Below are positions 1 through 11,377 of a DNA stretch of 64,000 nt, piece after piece; position 1 is the stretch's first letter, and the number at the start of each line of letters is the position of its first letter. The notes beneath the pieces were generated by a model. The model ran no database searches. It worked only from the letters and a program-made list of their open reading frames with translations, and was not told where the DNA came from. The stretch is from positions 10,370,899 to 10,434,898 of the forward strand of contig OZ005694.1 in assembly GCA_963930775.1 (NCBI GenBank), given 5' to 3'. The stretch is from Cliona cf. orientalis. Taxonomy: Eukaryota; Porifera; Demospongiae; Clionaida; Clionaidae. The position numbers and the translations under genes were made by a program.

Positions 1-669
1 GTGACACTCTGGATCGATGAGGATCTGCATTCCCCCCGGGGGGAGCTCCCCTGTTGAGGGGGGGTTTCCGTCCCCCCTACTGGCGGCCTCTCTTCCTGTA
101 CCACAAAGCACACGCGCACGATTATTAAATTTGTAGCACGTGTAGCATGATCATACTAACATGTACTAGCACATCAAAAGGCTCTTGCACCCGGCTGGGC
201 ACGAGACTAAAGCTAAAGCTTACTTTCTCTCCTCTCTCTTCTTCTCTGTCGTGGAGATAAGCCCGAGTTACCCATCTTACTCATAGCAGTCCTTTGCAAC
301 ACAAGCGCAAGGTCCAAGTACAGCTCCTTCAAGCTTTTGTATACAGCTGTACTGTATCATGTCACATGTCAACGTTTGTTTACATGCCATTATTTTGGGT
401 GACGTAAGAGTAAAATAATAGTAAATTAATTAGTGAGGTACAGGCCGGGGCTCCCCCTAAATTCAAGGAGGCGCGCGCATCAACTAAAGTTTGAACTTTT
501 TGTGGGTGTGGCTTACACGTTGAAAGCTAGGTAGCTGAAGTCAAAAAGCCATGTTGTCAACATGAATACACTTACACTCTAGATTATTGAGCTGTGTCAC
601 CACCGAGTCGGCAGATTCAACAACCTCTACGCCTTTCCAGCATCCTTCATCCGCGAAATTTCAAAAAAG
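1..669. other. Upstream intergenic stretch, no gene seen
   Basis: No ORF with a signal peptide, domain or convincing splice pattern was found. The stretch begins with a G/C-rich run near 35-70 and becomes AT-rich. A TGACGTAA motif near 400 resembles a CRE-type site but is unsupported otherwise. It presumably holds the promoter of the gene starting at 670. Confidence 0.5.
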
Positions 670-2149
670 ATGAACATTCTGACGTTCTGTGGGCTAGGTA
701 TAGGAAGCAGGAGGGTAGGCATACTACTCATTTTTCTACTCCTCCTGAGTACTCAGGCGCCTAGACGCGTCTCCTGTCAGCTGGACGACTTTAGAGAGTC
801 AGCAGGTAAGCTTTTTAGCTCTGTGAAGGACACAGTGAAAGACAACTTAGGTCCTGCTGTGAAAAAAGTCACTGAAACTGCCTCTGATGCACTAGACATG
901 GCAAAGAGAAAGGTATCGGAAGCTCTGGGGCCAGATCTAAGCGGGAACGGTGACGACAGAGGAAGGGCACCTAGAGAGGGGGAGTCTTGTCCAGCCGAGG
1001 GGTGCCCCTATGATGATAACGAAGACTCCGGCCATAGCGGCTACACTCCTCCACCAAAAGGAGAAGACAATGGAAAAGAACCTAGTAATCGTGAAGTGGC
1101 AAAGGTTTCAGACGATGATGGTGGACTGCTTGCAAAGATATTTGGCTCAGCGACTACTGGTTTGGCTACTGTTGGTAGAACGTTGTACGATACCTTGAGT
1201 GACATGTCCTCGAGATTTGCCGATACCGTAAGGAAGATCATGAACGAGGAGCTCTATGACCTGCTAGCTGCTTCGGCGAAGAAGGTCGGAGAGGCAATGT
1301 TCTCACCAGGTCAGAAAATAAAAAAAAATTTTTCTCCTATGATAGTATCACAAGAGGAGAGAGGATTTTGGTTGTCCCCACATGTTTTACTACATACAGT
1401 TAAACTTCCTGTGCTTTGCAGGCTAGGCCAATTTATTATTGCATCATCCAGCAACACAGGCCAGGAGATGCAGTTTAAGTATGGTGCATGTGGGTGTACT
1501 ATGTATGTAGATAGTTACGCTGAACAAGATCAGCTGATAGGGTATATAGGATAGATTGTGTGACTGGTCAGATTTCCTCCCACTGTACTGTACTGATATT
1601 GCCTCCCACTATATATTATATGTAATATACTATAATAATAATTTCTCTGTCTTCCTCCCACTATACACAGGTGCCACCTTGTTCTACCTTGGAGAGTCAG
1701 CTGCCTCCATCACTCTAGCTCTCTCCTGCCTCCTTCTCTCCTACGTCTTCCTCTATTTCTTCTCCATTCATTTCATACTAACCTTCTTGAGTGGCATGTT
1801 TCTTCTTCACCAATTACTTGGTCCAGTGGAGCTCTATAAATGGATATTCTTCTTCGGGGGCCATTTTGTGACGTTTGCCAAATTCGCAGCAAAACATTAC
1901 ATCATCACTTCAGTCGTCATTGTATTGACTTTTGGCTACTCGTTTGTGATAGCCATCGTAAAATGGACGACACAGAAAAGTGAGAGACAGTTTAGAGAGG
2001 ACCTACAAGCTACCCTACTGAATCAAACTGTCAAGATTCAAGAGTTGCGAGCAGCGCTAGAAAATAGAATTCAGACTCTAGAAGACAATCAGAATGAAAT
2101 TCTCAGAACGTTACAAGAACTAAGAGATGCAGTACGGCCACCAGCATGA
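670..2149 (+). CDS. TMEM109/BRI3BP-like membrane protein, copy 1
   Basis: Two exons, 670-1309 and 1671-2149 (phase 1 junction, 372 aa). Visible: an N-terminal hydrophobic signal (about residues 15-30), a lysine/acid amphipathic stretch (41-90) of apolipoprotein/LEA style, an acidic Pro-rich linker with a CPAEGCP motif near 107-113, a helix ending in a conserved KIMNEE segment, an SPG turn at the exon junction, about three transmembrane segments, and a C-terminal cytosolic-type coiled coil with leucine heptads. The order of signal, lumenal helix, SPG, TM bundle and coiled coil resembles TMEM109 and BRI3BP (ER/nuclear-envelope channel-like proteins). That is a topology match, not proven homology. 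The next gene is a paralogue sharing this plan, which supports the exon model; reading through 1310 instead gives a short unrelated tail. Confidence 0.7.
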
Positions 2150-2355
2150 TAGAATTATCAGGTTGTAAATATATATAATATTTTATCTCCTTTTTATCCA
2201 CTCTATTATAATATATCTGGTTTATATTTTTCTTGATCACATGCTCATCTGGTCATAATTTGATATAAAAAGGAAAAGGTCGTCACATCTTCTTGCTACT
2301 GTGGTCACACCCACAAAAAATTAATGTTTATGGCGCTAATAAATTCGTACTAATC

Positions 2356-3316
2356 ATGCTTTATTATTGCGTTCTGCTGTTGGCAGGTAACTATAAATTG
2401 GCACCTAGTGTTTAATCGCGTCCTGGTGTCCTAATATAATAATTTTATCTGCTATCTGTTCATAATATATAATACAGCTCTGCTGTGGGCTCCATCAACA
2501 GAAAGTACTGGTGAGTTTTGTGCTGAAAATTTATTATCACTAATTTTTACACTGGTCATGATTGTTAGAAGCATAGCTATTATAATAATATTATGGTGGA
2601 GGACACTAATAGTGCTCTACAGTACTTGTGCTGTTTGAATTCTTGGATCTAGGGGAAATATCTTTGTGTGGGAGGGGCTTCATAATTATCTACATGTATA
2701 TCTGACGGTATAATATTTTATAGCATAGCCGAGCCAGGCTGTGGACAGCAAGATTGACAATTAATGTGAAATTCTACAGAACCTGTGATTGATAAGCCAC
2801 CTACAGCACATGGGCCAGATTTCACCACGGTCACCAATGATGATGGTAAATCATGCCCGAGTGAAGGGTGCCCCTCAGGTGCAGCAGGTACCATGCCCAA
2901 CGATACGGCTAGTCACAATCATGAACAAGAAGACAATCAGGTTGTTCAGCAGCCACCACCTGCTACTGAGTTAGCTGAGGTACCAGGAGATCCAGCATGG
3001 TGGGATTTGCTGAGTAAAGCAAAGAGCGAACTAGCTCGAGTGACGCACACCCTTCATGACACGCTGAGCAGTATCACTTCGACATTTGCCAATATTGTGC
3101 GGAAAATTATGAACGAGGAGATGTACGATATTCTGGCAACTTTGATGACCAAGATAGGGAATCTCATGTACCAGCCAGGTTAGTGGATTCGGCGGCGCCT
3201 ATTAGATTATGACTCTCTCATAGTCATTCTTACTCCTTCACATCCTCCCATAACAAAATATGACATTGTACTCATACACACACTCCCCCCCCCCCTCTCT
3301 CTCTCTCCCTCCCTCC

Positions 3317-3358
<42 letters not shown>

Positions 3359-3923
3359 GACAAAATACGTACTCATGCATATAATATACACTCCCCCTCC
3401 CACAGGTGAAGCACTGTATGAGCTATTTGAGGCCATCTTATCCACCACCCTTGTCCTAGTCTGCTTGGTCTTGTCTTACGTTCTCCTCAAGCTCTTCCCT
3501 CTTCTATTCGTTGTTTGTTTTCTCAGCTCGATGTTTCTTCTTCACTACTTTCTGGGGCCTATAACGATGTACAAAGGCATGTATCGGGCTGCCAAGCACT
3601 TACTAGGAGTATCGTGGATCATAGCAAAGCATCCTTATAAAACATGTACAATTATAATGGTTTTGATCGCGTTGGGGTTCATCTACTCGATTTGGATCAA
3701 AATTAAGAGTTGGAGAGCTCAAAGGCGGGAGAAGGAAAAAAGGGAGGATATGTATCGTCGAGTTTGTGAACTGAGCACGAAAGTTGTAGCAATCGAAAGC
3801 ACACAGGAAATGATGAGGAAGGATCAGAAAGAGATTCTTAAGATATTGAGAGAGCTGAAGGGTGATGATGGATCAAGTCGGACTGAAGTTCAAGATGGCA
3901 ATAAACAGGCTGAAGAAGGCTAG
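2356..3923 (+). CDS. TMEM109/BRI3BP-like membrane protein, copy 2
   Basis: Four exons: 2356-2386, 2478-2510, 2780-3178, 3406-3923 (326 aa, all phases fit). The first two tiny exons encode a signal peptide beginning MLYYCVLLLA. Exon 3 carries the CPSEGCP motif, an acidic linker and the KIMNEE helix, and ends in a PG turn split by the intron exactly as in the upstream paralogue. Exon 4 encodes about three TM helices and a charged coiled coil, ending KQAEEG. It lacks the long amphipathic repeat present in copy 1, and its N-terminus is split by two introns that copy 1 does not have. The intergenic gap to copy 1 is about 200 bp, so this is a tandem duplication. The first two exons are supported by phase and hydrophobicity only. 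Confidence 0.65.
3284..3359. repeat. (CT)n microsatellite in intron 3 of copy 2
   Basis: An almost pure pyrimidine CT/CCCT tract just upstream of the acceptor at 3405. It may act as an extended polypyrimidine tract for that splice site. Confidence 0.9.
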
Positions 3924-4337
3924 ACTAGGCTAGGCCGACCATAATATGCAAATTTCATATGAAGGATTATTGACTAGTTTGGTATTCTCTTTTCTCAATG
4001 TCAATGTCATACACAATTAGGACATGAGCTGAGCATGCGCACGATAATTATGTACGCCTCCTCATGACATGTGACCAGTTAGTTGATTTCTGGTACAATG
4101 TATATATACACACAGACTATAGGGACAAATCTTGTCACAACCACGAAATAAAGAACGTTAACATTAAAAAAATAATGTGATAAATAGTCAATATCTATAC
4201 TTCACAGAATTTAATCACGCACAAGCACACTAGGATCAGATTATACATATTACATGTTGGGGGAAGGAAAGAAACTGTGGGAATTGATCATGAATCCAGG
4301 TTGTCAAAAATGCTCTTACCACTAATAAATATTTCAG
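3924..4337. other. Convergent intergenic spacer
   Basis: This AT-rich spacer lies between the end of the membrane-protein pair (+) and the end of the Ig receptor on minus. No ORF, repeat family or RNA gene was recognised. Confidence 0.5.
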
Positions 4338-4816
4338 CTATATACTGGAGCTCTTGATATCAGAAGAGCTTGAACTATTGCCTGTTTCCATATCATCATC
4401 ACCAATTTCTGGTCTCATCTGTCCCTGAATCTCTTCACCAACATGGAAAGTGGGAGATCTCTCTTGAAGGAATTCGCTCGTTGTGAGAGGGGTGTACTCG
4501 TTATCGGTGATATAGTTGAGGTGGTCCTGTGGGTTGGCTGAAGAGTGGAACATTCGACGGTTGTAGGAGCGTCTCGCTCTAATCCAGCACGTGATAATGG
4601 CAATATGATGACCAGAGTGCCAAGGACAACCACTGCTGCCACTGATATGATATAAATCAGTGGGTTAAAGCCTGTGTGTTGCGGGGTTAAATGGATGCAA
4701 TGGAGAGAAAGAGAAATCTTAAGCCAATAGTGTAAATTGCTAGAATGTTCTCACACATAATTATTACACTGAGGATTTTACCAGCAAATCTCTGACCAGC
4801 AGCTGTGCCACCACCT

Positions 4817-4847
<31 letters not shown>

Positions 4848-6427
4848 GGGGGGGGGGAGGGGGGGGGAAGAATCATGAACAATTAATGTCATTTATACTT
4901 ACTTGAGGATGCTGCAGTAGAGTGGATATTGGACGGGCTAACTGATGGCCTATTGTTGGCACCACCAGGATGACAGTCGCTCCGCAAGAAAGGACCTGGG
5001 CTTGGTGTTCTAGTAGTGAAACTTATCGTCACCTGGGAGTAATCCGGGCACCCGGCCTTATTCTTGTCGATACATCGATAAGTTGTTGTCCCTTGCTTGT
5101 CCGCGTCAGTTAAAATATACGTACGCCATTCGTAGTCGCCGCTAGATTTCCTCTGCACGTTGGAGTTGAGGAGATTTTCTGATGTATAAATTTTGTACAC
5201 ATCGGGTTCATTAATTCCATTTAGATATCGACACGCCACTTGTACTGATGACCTTGAGTCCAATCCCCCTAGAACTCCATTAGCTCCTGTAATTTCTCTA
5301 TCGTTCACAAACATTGTGTAGGTAGCAGCTGCATGTGTAGACATGTTGATAGGGTGGGATTGAGTAAAAGTGGAAAGGGGTAAATAAATTATTTTTATAT
5401 ACAATAGCGTTTATACAAATTATGTATACTTACTGGACGGGTTAACTGATGGCCGATCATTGGCATCACCAGGACGACAGTCACTCCGCAAGACGGGCCC
5501 TGGGCTTGGTGTTCTAGCAGTGAAACTTATCGTCACCTGGGAGTAATCCGGGCACCCGACCTTATTCTTGTCGATACATCGATAAGTTGCTGTCCCTTGC
5601 TTGTCGGCATTGGTTAAAGTATACGTACGCTGCGTGTATGAGGAGGTAAAACTAGTTTGCACGTTGGAGTTGAGGGGATGTTCTGATCCATCAGAAGCAT
5701 CAATTTTATACACATCAGGGTCGGCAATTCCTGATTGATATTGACACGCCACTTGTACTTGTGATCCTGCATCCAATCCCCCTAGAACTCCATTAGCTCC
5801 TGTAATTACTCGATCGTTCACAACCATTGTGTAGGTAGCAGCTGAGTAGACATGTTGATAGGGTGGGATAGAGAAAATTGAAGGGGTAAATATACAATAG
5901 CGTTTATATAAATAATTTTATGTATACTTACTGGATGGGTTAACTGATGGCCTGTCATTTGGACCACCAGGAGGACAGTCACTCCGCAAGATGGGCCCTG
6001 GGCTTGGTATTCCAGTGCTGAAACTTATCGTCACCTGGGAGTAATCTGGGCATCCGGCCTTATTCTTGTCGATGCATCTATAAGTTGCTGTCCCTTGCTT
6101 ATCCGTGGCATTTAAAGTATACGTACTCCATTTGTAGTCGCTGCTATACTTCCTTTGCACGTAGGAGCTGATCAGCTTTTCAGAAGTATCAATTTTGTAC
6201 ACACCAGGGTCGGCAATTCCTGATTGATATCGACATGCCACTTGTACTTGTGATCCTGCATCCAATCCCCCTACAACTCCATTAGCTCCTGTAATTACTC
6301 GATCGTTCACAAGCATTGTGTAGGTAGCAGCTGTGTCATATATAATTTTGCAAGTGCAAGTGGATTGGAATTATGTCTGAAGGGTTAGCTGCTTACCTAT
6401 GAGCGTCAGAATATACCAGGAGACCAT
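4338..6427 (-). CDS. Type I receptor with three Ig-like domains, frameshifted tail
   Basis: Minus-strand exons: 6397-6427 (signal, begins MVSWYILTLI), 5932-6330, 5434-5841 and 4903-5328 (three tandem Ig-like domains, each one phase 1-1 exon), 4782-4814 (11-residue Gly/Ala linker), 4338-4671 (TM plus tail). Each Ig exon has the Cys pair VAC...TYRC of a V/I-type Ig fold plus an extra pair (GCPDY and SDC). The exon lengths sum to 3n+2. Inside the TM the sequence has two extra bases (an AT near 4610-4615) compared with the two plus-strand paralogues, so the reading frame shifts and stops at 4415. The original-frame tail (RRSYNRR, NPQD, degenerate SPTF in place of PPxY) remains intact out of frame down to 4338. 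A 33-nt second signal exon found in the neighbour is absent here. It is either a recently disabled gene, a truncated-tail isoform, or a sequencing error. Confidence 0.75.
4821..4868. repeat. (GT)n/(G)n tract
   Basis: A GT run followed by about 35 guanines, in the intron just upstream (minus sense) of the linker exon. Such homopolymers are error-prone, which matters for judging the nearby frameshift. Confidence 0.95.
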
Positions 6428-6720
6428 CGTGGACGCCAGAAAATAAACTATCTTCCACTTGTTTATAATTATTGTCTCGCTAGCCACACCCTTCAATCTC
6501 GTATTAATATTGGGGGTGTGGGTACATGTATACGTATCTAGATCTAGATCTAGATATAGGATCTGTGCTGTGCATGTGTACGTGTGCATGTGTATCAGGT
6601 ACACGCCCCCTCACGACACGTGACTTAAAATCGATTTCCGGTAGATCTAACCTCAAGAGTGTCAACCAAGTACCACAAGCTGAAGCGCAAGTGAAGGATT
6701 GTTTACTTCTGGCGTCCACG
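6428..6720. promoter_or_regulatory. Shared head-to-head promoter interval of two Ig receptors
   Basis: Divergent start codons at 6427 (-) and 6721 (+) are separated by 293 bp. The sequence around both starts is an inverted copy (the motif GGCGTCCACGATGGTCTCC occurs on each strand), so the pair arose as an inverted duplication that included part of the 5' UTR. A run of AGATCTAGATCTAGAT lies near 6538. Confidence 0.6.
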
Positions 6721-8933
6721 ATGGTCTCCTGGTGTCTTCTGACACTCACAGGTTAGCAGCTAACCTTCAGAGATAGCTACAGTCCACTTATCGTGTAATT
6801 GTAAGAGTATTTTCTCGTATTGTGTAGCTTTGCTGTTGTGCTGTGTCAAAGATATCCACGGTAAGAATCGATAGTTTCGTTTTGTTTCTTGAAATTTACT
6901 GTTACATAATACTCTATCACACCCTATCAACATGTCTACACAGCTGCTACCTACACTATGTTTGTGAATGATGAAGTAACTAATGGAGTTCGAGGGGGAT
7001 TGGATGCAAGATCACCAGTAAAAGTGGCATGTCGATATCAATACGGAATTACCGAACCTGATGTGTACAAAATTAATGCTTCTAATAAATCAGGCTATCT
7101 CCTTAACTCCAACGTGCAAACTAGTTTTACCCCCTCATACAAGCAGCGTACATATACTTTAACCAATGCTGACAAGCAAGGGACAGCAACTTATAGATGT
7201 ATCGACAAGAATAAGGCCGGGTGCCCGGATTACTCCCAGGTGACGATAAGTTTCAGCAGTGGAACACCAAGTCCAGGCCCCGTCTTACGGAGTGACTGTC
7301 GTCCTGGTGGTGCCAATGATAGGCCGTCAAGTAGCCCTTCAAACCCCCCTGTCTCAACATCTGCAGGTAAGCATACATAATTTATAAACACGATTGTGTA
7401 CACAATGACTGTTCACGATTCTTGCTCTCTGTCTCTCCCCCTCCCTCCCTCTCTGTCTCTCTCTCTCCCCTCACAGGTGGTGGGACAGGAGCTGGTCAAA
7501 CATTTGCTGGTAGGCTGTATAAAGTAGCTAACTAGCTATAATTTTACTGAACAATGTATGTGAGTGTGTTTCCTGCTTTTGTAGCCCCTCTGCCTACAGT
7601 GTACATGACATGTATGCTGTAGTGTTTATACTGTACGTAGAATTCATGCAATTTACACTATTGGCTTCAGATTTCTCACACAGTTTCCAAATATGTATCT
7701 GTGTGTGTAGTGTACAAATTGAATAGTGGATATATCTGCTCTATGTGTGTACTTTCGCTTATATGGATCTATGACCTCAACAAAAGTGTATCATTATCTG
7801 TGTCTGTCCGTGTGTCCCCCCTCTCTCTCTCTCTCTCCTTCTCCCTCTCCCCCCCTCCCTCTCTTTCTCCCATCCCCAACACACACACACACACACACAT
7901 AGGTTTGAACCCACTAATTTACACCATATCGGCAGTGGTTCTCCTTGGCACTCTAGCCATCGTCGCCATCATCACGTGCTGGATTCGAGCGAGACGCTCC
8001 TACAACCGTCGAATGTTCCAATCTTCGGCCAACCCCCAGGACTACCTCGACTACATCAGCGATAACGAGTTCACCCCTCTCACGACGAGCGAATTTGTCG
8101 CCTCCCTTCAAGAGAGACCTCCCACTTACCACGAAAGCGAGGAGATAGAGGGACAGACGAGACCAAAAGATGAAGGCGATGATGGTGATACGGAGACAGG
8201 TGCCGGTGGTGGTGGTGGAGGAGGGGGTGGGGCAGATGGGGGCGGAGCTAGAGAAGGGGGAGGAGCCCAGTCGACAACTACTACTAGTACTACTGCTACA
8301 AATACTAGTGCTACCTCAACGAGCACTAACGCTAGGAGCCGTCCCCCCAGACCCCCTCCCCCTTTGACGATACCAAATTCTAACCGTTCCCAACCTTCTT
8401 TAACTGTTCCTGTTACTTCAAGCTCTTCAAGTACCCTTGCTGCTGCTGCCTCGTCTAATGAGGATGCCCCTGATCTAACGAGTGAAGATCATCCACCAGT
8501 TTATCGTGGTCCACTTGGTTCGTCATCGAGTGGATCTTCTCGGGTGGCCTCTAGACAAGGGGGTAATGAAGGGGGAGTCCCTGATGATAATATGGCTGCT
8601 ACGGGTGCTTCATCCAGCAAACCTGTTGTACCAGTGTTGAGTGGGATTGATGCGCTGCTGTCAATAGATCTGAGTACCGGGAATGGGAATGGGACACAAA
8701 CCCTCTCTCCACTGCCAGCCAGTAGTAGTACTACTACTACTGAATCTGCAGCTGTAGGAACATTGATCGATTTTGGAAGTTCCAATTCTGATTCCAGTGC
8801 ACCTGTTGTGTCCAGTTCCCAGTCCACATTCCACAGTATCCCACAGCCGACACCAGAACAGATCAGTGAGATGGAAGCAGCCATTGGCGCTCTCAACAAA
8901 CACATGACCAGGATCAGAGAAAGAACCGAGTAA
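6721..8933 (+). CDS. Type I receptor, one Ig-like domain, PPxY and LID tail
   Basis: Five exons: 6721-6751, 6828-6860 (together the signal peptide), 6944-7366 (Ig-like domain), 7477-7509 (Gly-rich linker), 7903-8933 (TM plus tail). All junctions are phase 1; 516 aa. The Ig exon has VAC and TYRC cysteines, plus GCPDY and SDC. The TM is at about 180-200. The long tail holds NPQDYLDYISDN (217-228), PPTY (246-249, a PPxY site of the kind bound by WW domains), a Gly-rich run, a Ser/Thr/Pro-rich stretch and LIDF (461-464, clathrin-box-like), and ends in a short charged helix. It probably acts at the cell surface and could be internalised through NEDD4-type ligases and clathrin; that role is inferred from motifs only. 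It is paralogous to its neighbours on both sides. Confidence 0.82.
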
Positions 8934-9296
8934 AGTATTTTAAAAAACCAAAATGTCTCTAATACTGTGTAGCTATATACGTCTATGATGTGCACATTAT
9001 CTTTGTACAAAGTCATGATTCTTATTAATTATTTTTGTGTGTCATCAGTGCTGTGCTAGTGTGCTTGTGAATAATTAAGTCACATAATGTTGTGTTTCGT
9101 TGATCTTGACTATTTATTGTGATAATTGTATTTTTTTCATTTCATGATTGTGGTATTGTACTGTCCCTCAGCATGAATGTGTCCAATGCGTCATACCATG
9201 AATATGCGCATGCGCGTGATGACCTCAAGACCACGCCCATGCATCCTAGTATCCAAGAACTAAAAGGAGCTGCCTTGTATCTAAAGCTCATGCAGC
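8934..9296. other. Intergenic spacer between Ig receptors
   Basis: Holds the 3' UTR of the upstream receptor and the promoter of the next one. A 67-codon open frame at 9119-9322 overlaps the next gene's signal exon in another frame and shows no domain, so it is not called. Confidence 0.5.
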
Positions 9297-11136
9297 ATGA
9301 TCTATTTGATCCTTATAGGTAGGCCATGAAAACGACCTTATGCATGCAATGAGCTACCTTTTATGATCAGTGATCTTTTACTTTGCAGTTTTTGTTGCAT
9401 TTTGTGCACAAAAGAGCGAGACCAGCGCGGGTAAGAAAACTAATGTTCACACCACTCTAGTATTTTAAAGAAGTATTATTGCTTTAGTTTCTTTGTATAA
9501 AATGTTCGTGAATGATGATCAAGTTGGATTCAACAGTATTCTCTGGATTGATCGCAACCTTCCAGTCATCATTGCTTGCAGAATGACCACAGCCAATGAG
9601 AATCTTGTCATGAAGAAGATTGTGAACTCAAGACCCTACATACTTGCCAATACCCTGACCGTACATCACAACAACTACACATTCTTGAATTATACACTAA
9701 CAAATTACGACAAATGGAGCCTATTGTCCACTTACAGGTGTGTGGATGAAAGAAGGCGGTATGCTCCAAATTACGTGCAGGTGACGATCAGCTTCACCAT
9801 GGATCTGCCGAGTACCCCTGCTGACACCCTACCCCCTCCTCACGCTATCACTCATCCACCTACTCACTGGCATTCAAGACATCGTACAACAATTCCACCA
9901 ACTGATGCTCACACAAGTAAGTGAATAATATAGAACCAGACTTTAGTCCAGATCACTGACTACATACATACTATAATAATATACATTGGTAGTAATTTCT
10001 ACATGTACTCTCAGTCTATGCTAGAGCTCTCAGAATAATAATATTATGTTACAAATGTACTTGTCCTAGACTATATAATTTTTCATTATGATTATTCACG
10101 TTTCAGCCAAAGAAACACACACGCTGAGTCCAGGAATCCACGGTGAGTAAAAAGAAACAACAACAAAAACTGACTGCCCTATTACCTTGATGGCTTCTCT
10201 ATTCTCCAGCTAATTATAAGTCGATATTTGTTTATTCACTGGTTCATTTATGCAGGTCTGAATCCCTTAATATACGCTATCTCAGTTCTAGTCCTCCTTG
10301 GGTCCCTAGCCATCGTGATACTCATCACTTGCTGGATAAGAGTGCGAAGATCCTACAACAGGCGACACTACCAGCTCAGCAACAACCCCCAGGACTACCT
10401 GAACTACATCAGCGATAACGACCTCACTCCTCTCGCTTCAAGCGAGCTAGCCGCATCCCTCGAAGAGAGACCGCCCAGCTACGGAGAGAGTGAGGAAATG
10501 AACTCTGAGATCAAAAGCTCCGGATCTGCAAGAGAGAGACAAAATGGCGGTGGAAGAAGAATTGTCGAGTCGGTGTTAAGAAGAAGTCGAAATTTGTCCT
10601 CGTCTGTTTTAGGACAGAATTCCTCTAGAAATGTTAATCTCGATAGCGAATCAAGTGTGAGACCTAATGATGGCCCTCTGGATGATCCAAATAATATTGG
10701 GATCAGTGGCTCTCTATCTGCTAGACCAACGTTAACTTTACCTATAACTAGCAGAGTGGCCGCAGTCAGCAGACCACTATCTATAGCTAGGCCCTCAGTA
10801 GTTACTGCTCAGTTGACAATTAGATCCACCAGTCAAAATACCACCAGTGAGCAGGATTCTGAGCTCAGTGCAGTAACTAAAGGCAACGTGGATGGGATTA
10901 TGATCGCAAGAAGAGGGCCTCCCCAAATTTTACAAGCTACTTCTATTGCTGAAGAATCTTCTGGTGCAATACATGATCATAATGCCCCCAGGTGTATATC
11001 TAACGAACTTATGCCAAACAGAATGGATCTGAATACTCAGAATGGGAATGGGACACAGGGACCATCATCAGAGCCCACTTTACTGTCCGAATCTGACCAT
11101 GAAATACCAGTTGGAATTTTGATAGATTTGACATAA
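9297..11136 (+). CDS. Type I receptor, one divergent Ig-like domain, PPxY tail
   Basis: Five exons: 9297-9318 and 9389-9430 (signal peptide beginning MIYLILI), 9488-9916 (Ig-like domain), 10107-10142 (linker), 10256-11136 (TM plus tail). All are phase 1; 469 aa. The Ig domain keeps the IIAC and TYRC cysteines but has lost the GCPDY cysteine (APNYVQ here) and the distal SDC cysteine, so the second disulfide of its paralogues is missing. The TM and juxtamembrane region (CWIR.RRSYNRR, NPQDYLNYISDN, PPSY at 249-252) are strongly conserved, unlike the ectodomain. It ends in GILIDLT, the same LID motif that sits internally in the 516-aa neighbour, so one of the two lost or gained about 50 C-terminal residues. 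Confidence 0.8.
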
Positions 11137-11377
11137 AAATTACAGCAGTTGATCAACTTACACAATCACAGCAAAATGCCATGCCAAAAAGTACATGACA
11201 GTGTAGTATAAAGTATTAAAAATGAGTGCCAGTATTGTGCAACATTGTGTTAATAAAATTAATGAGCACAGAATGAGAAAAAAATCGTGATAATCAAAAA
11301 ATAATCGTTGATGATAATTAATTAATTTTGTACCAAACACACGCAGTATTAGTAACCGTTGTCGAAAATGATTGGCC

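Noticed and set aside
8126..9016. Minus-strand open frames opposite the second Ig receptor's tail
   Set aside because: Low-complexity Gly/Ser/Pro codons leave antisense frames open; no independent start, splice or domain evidence.
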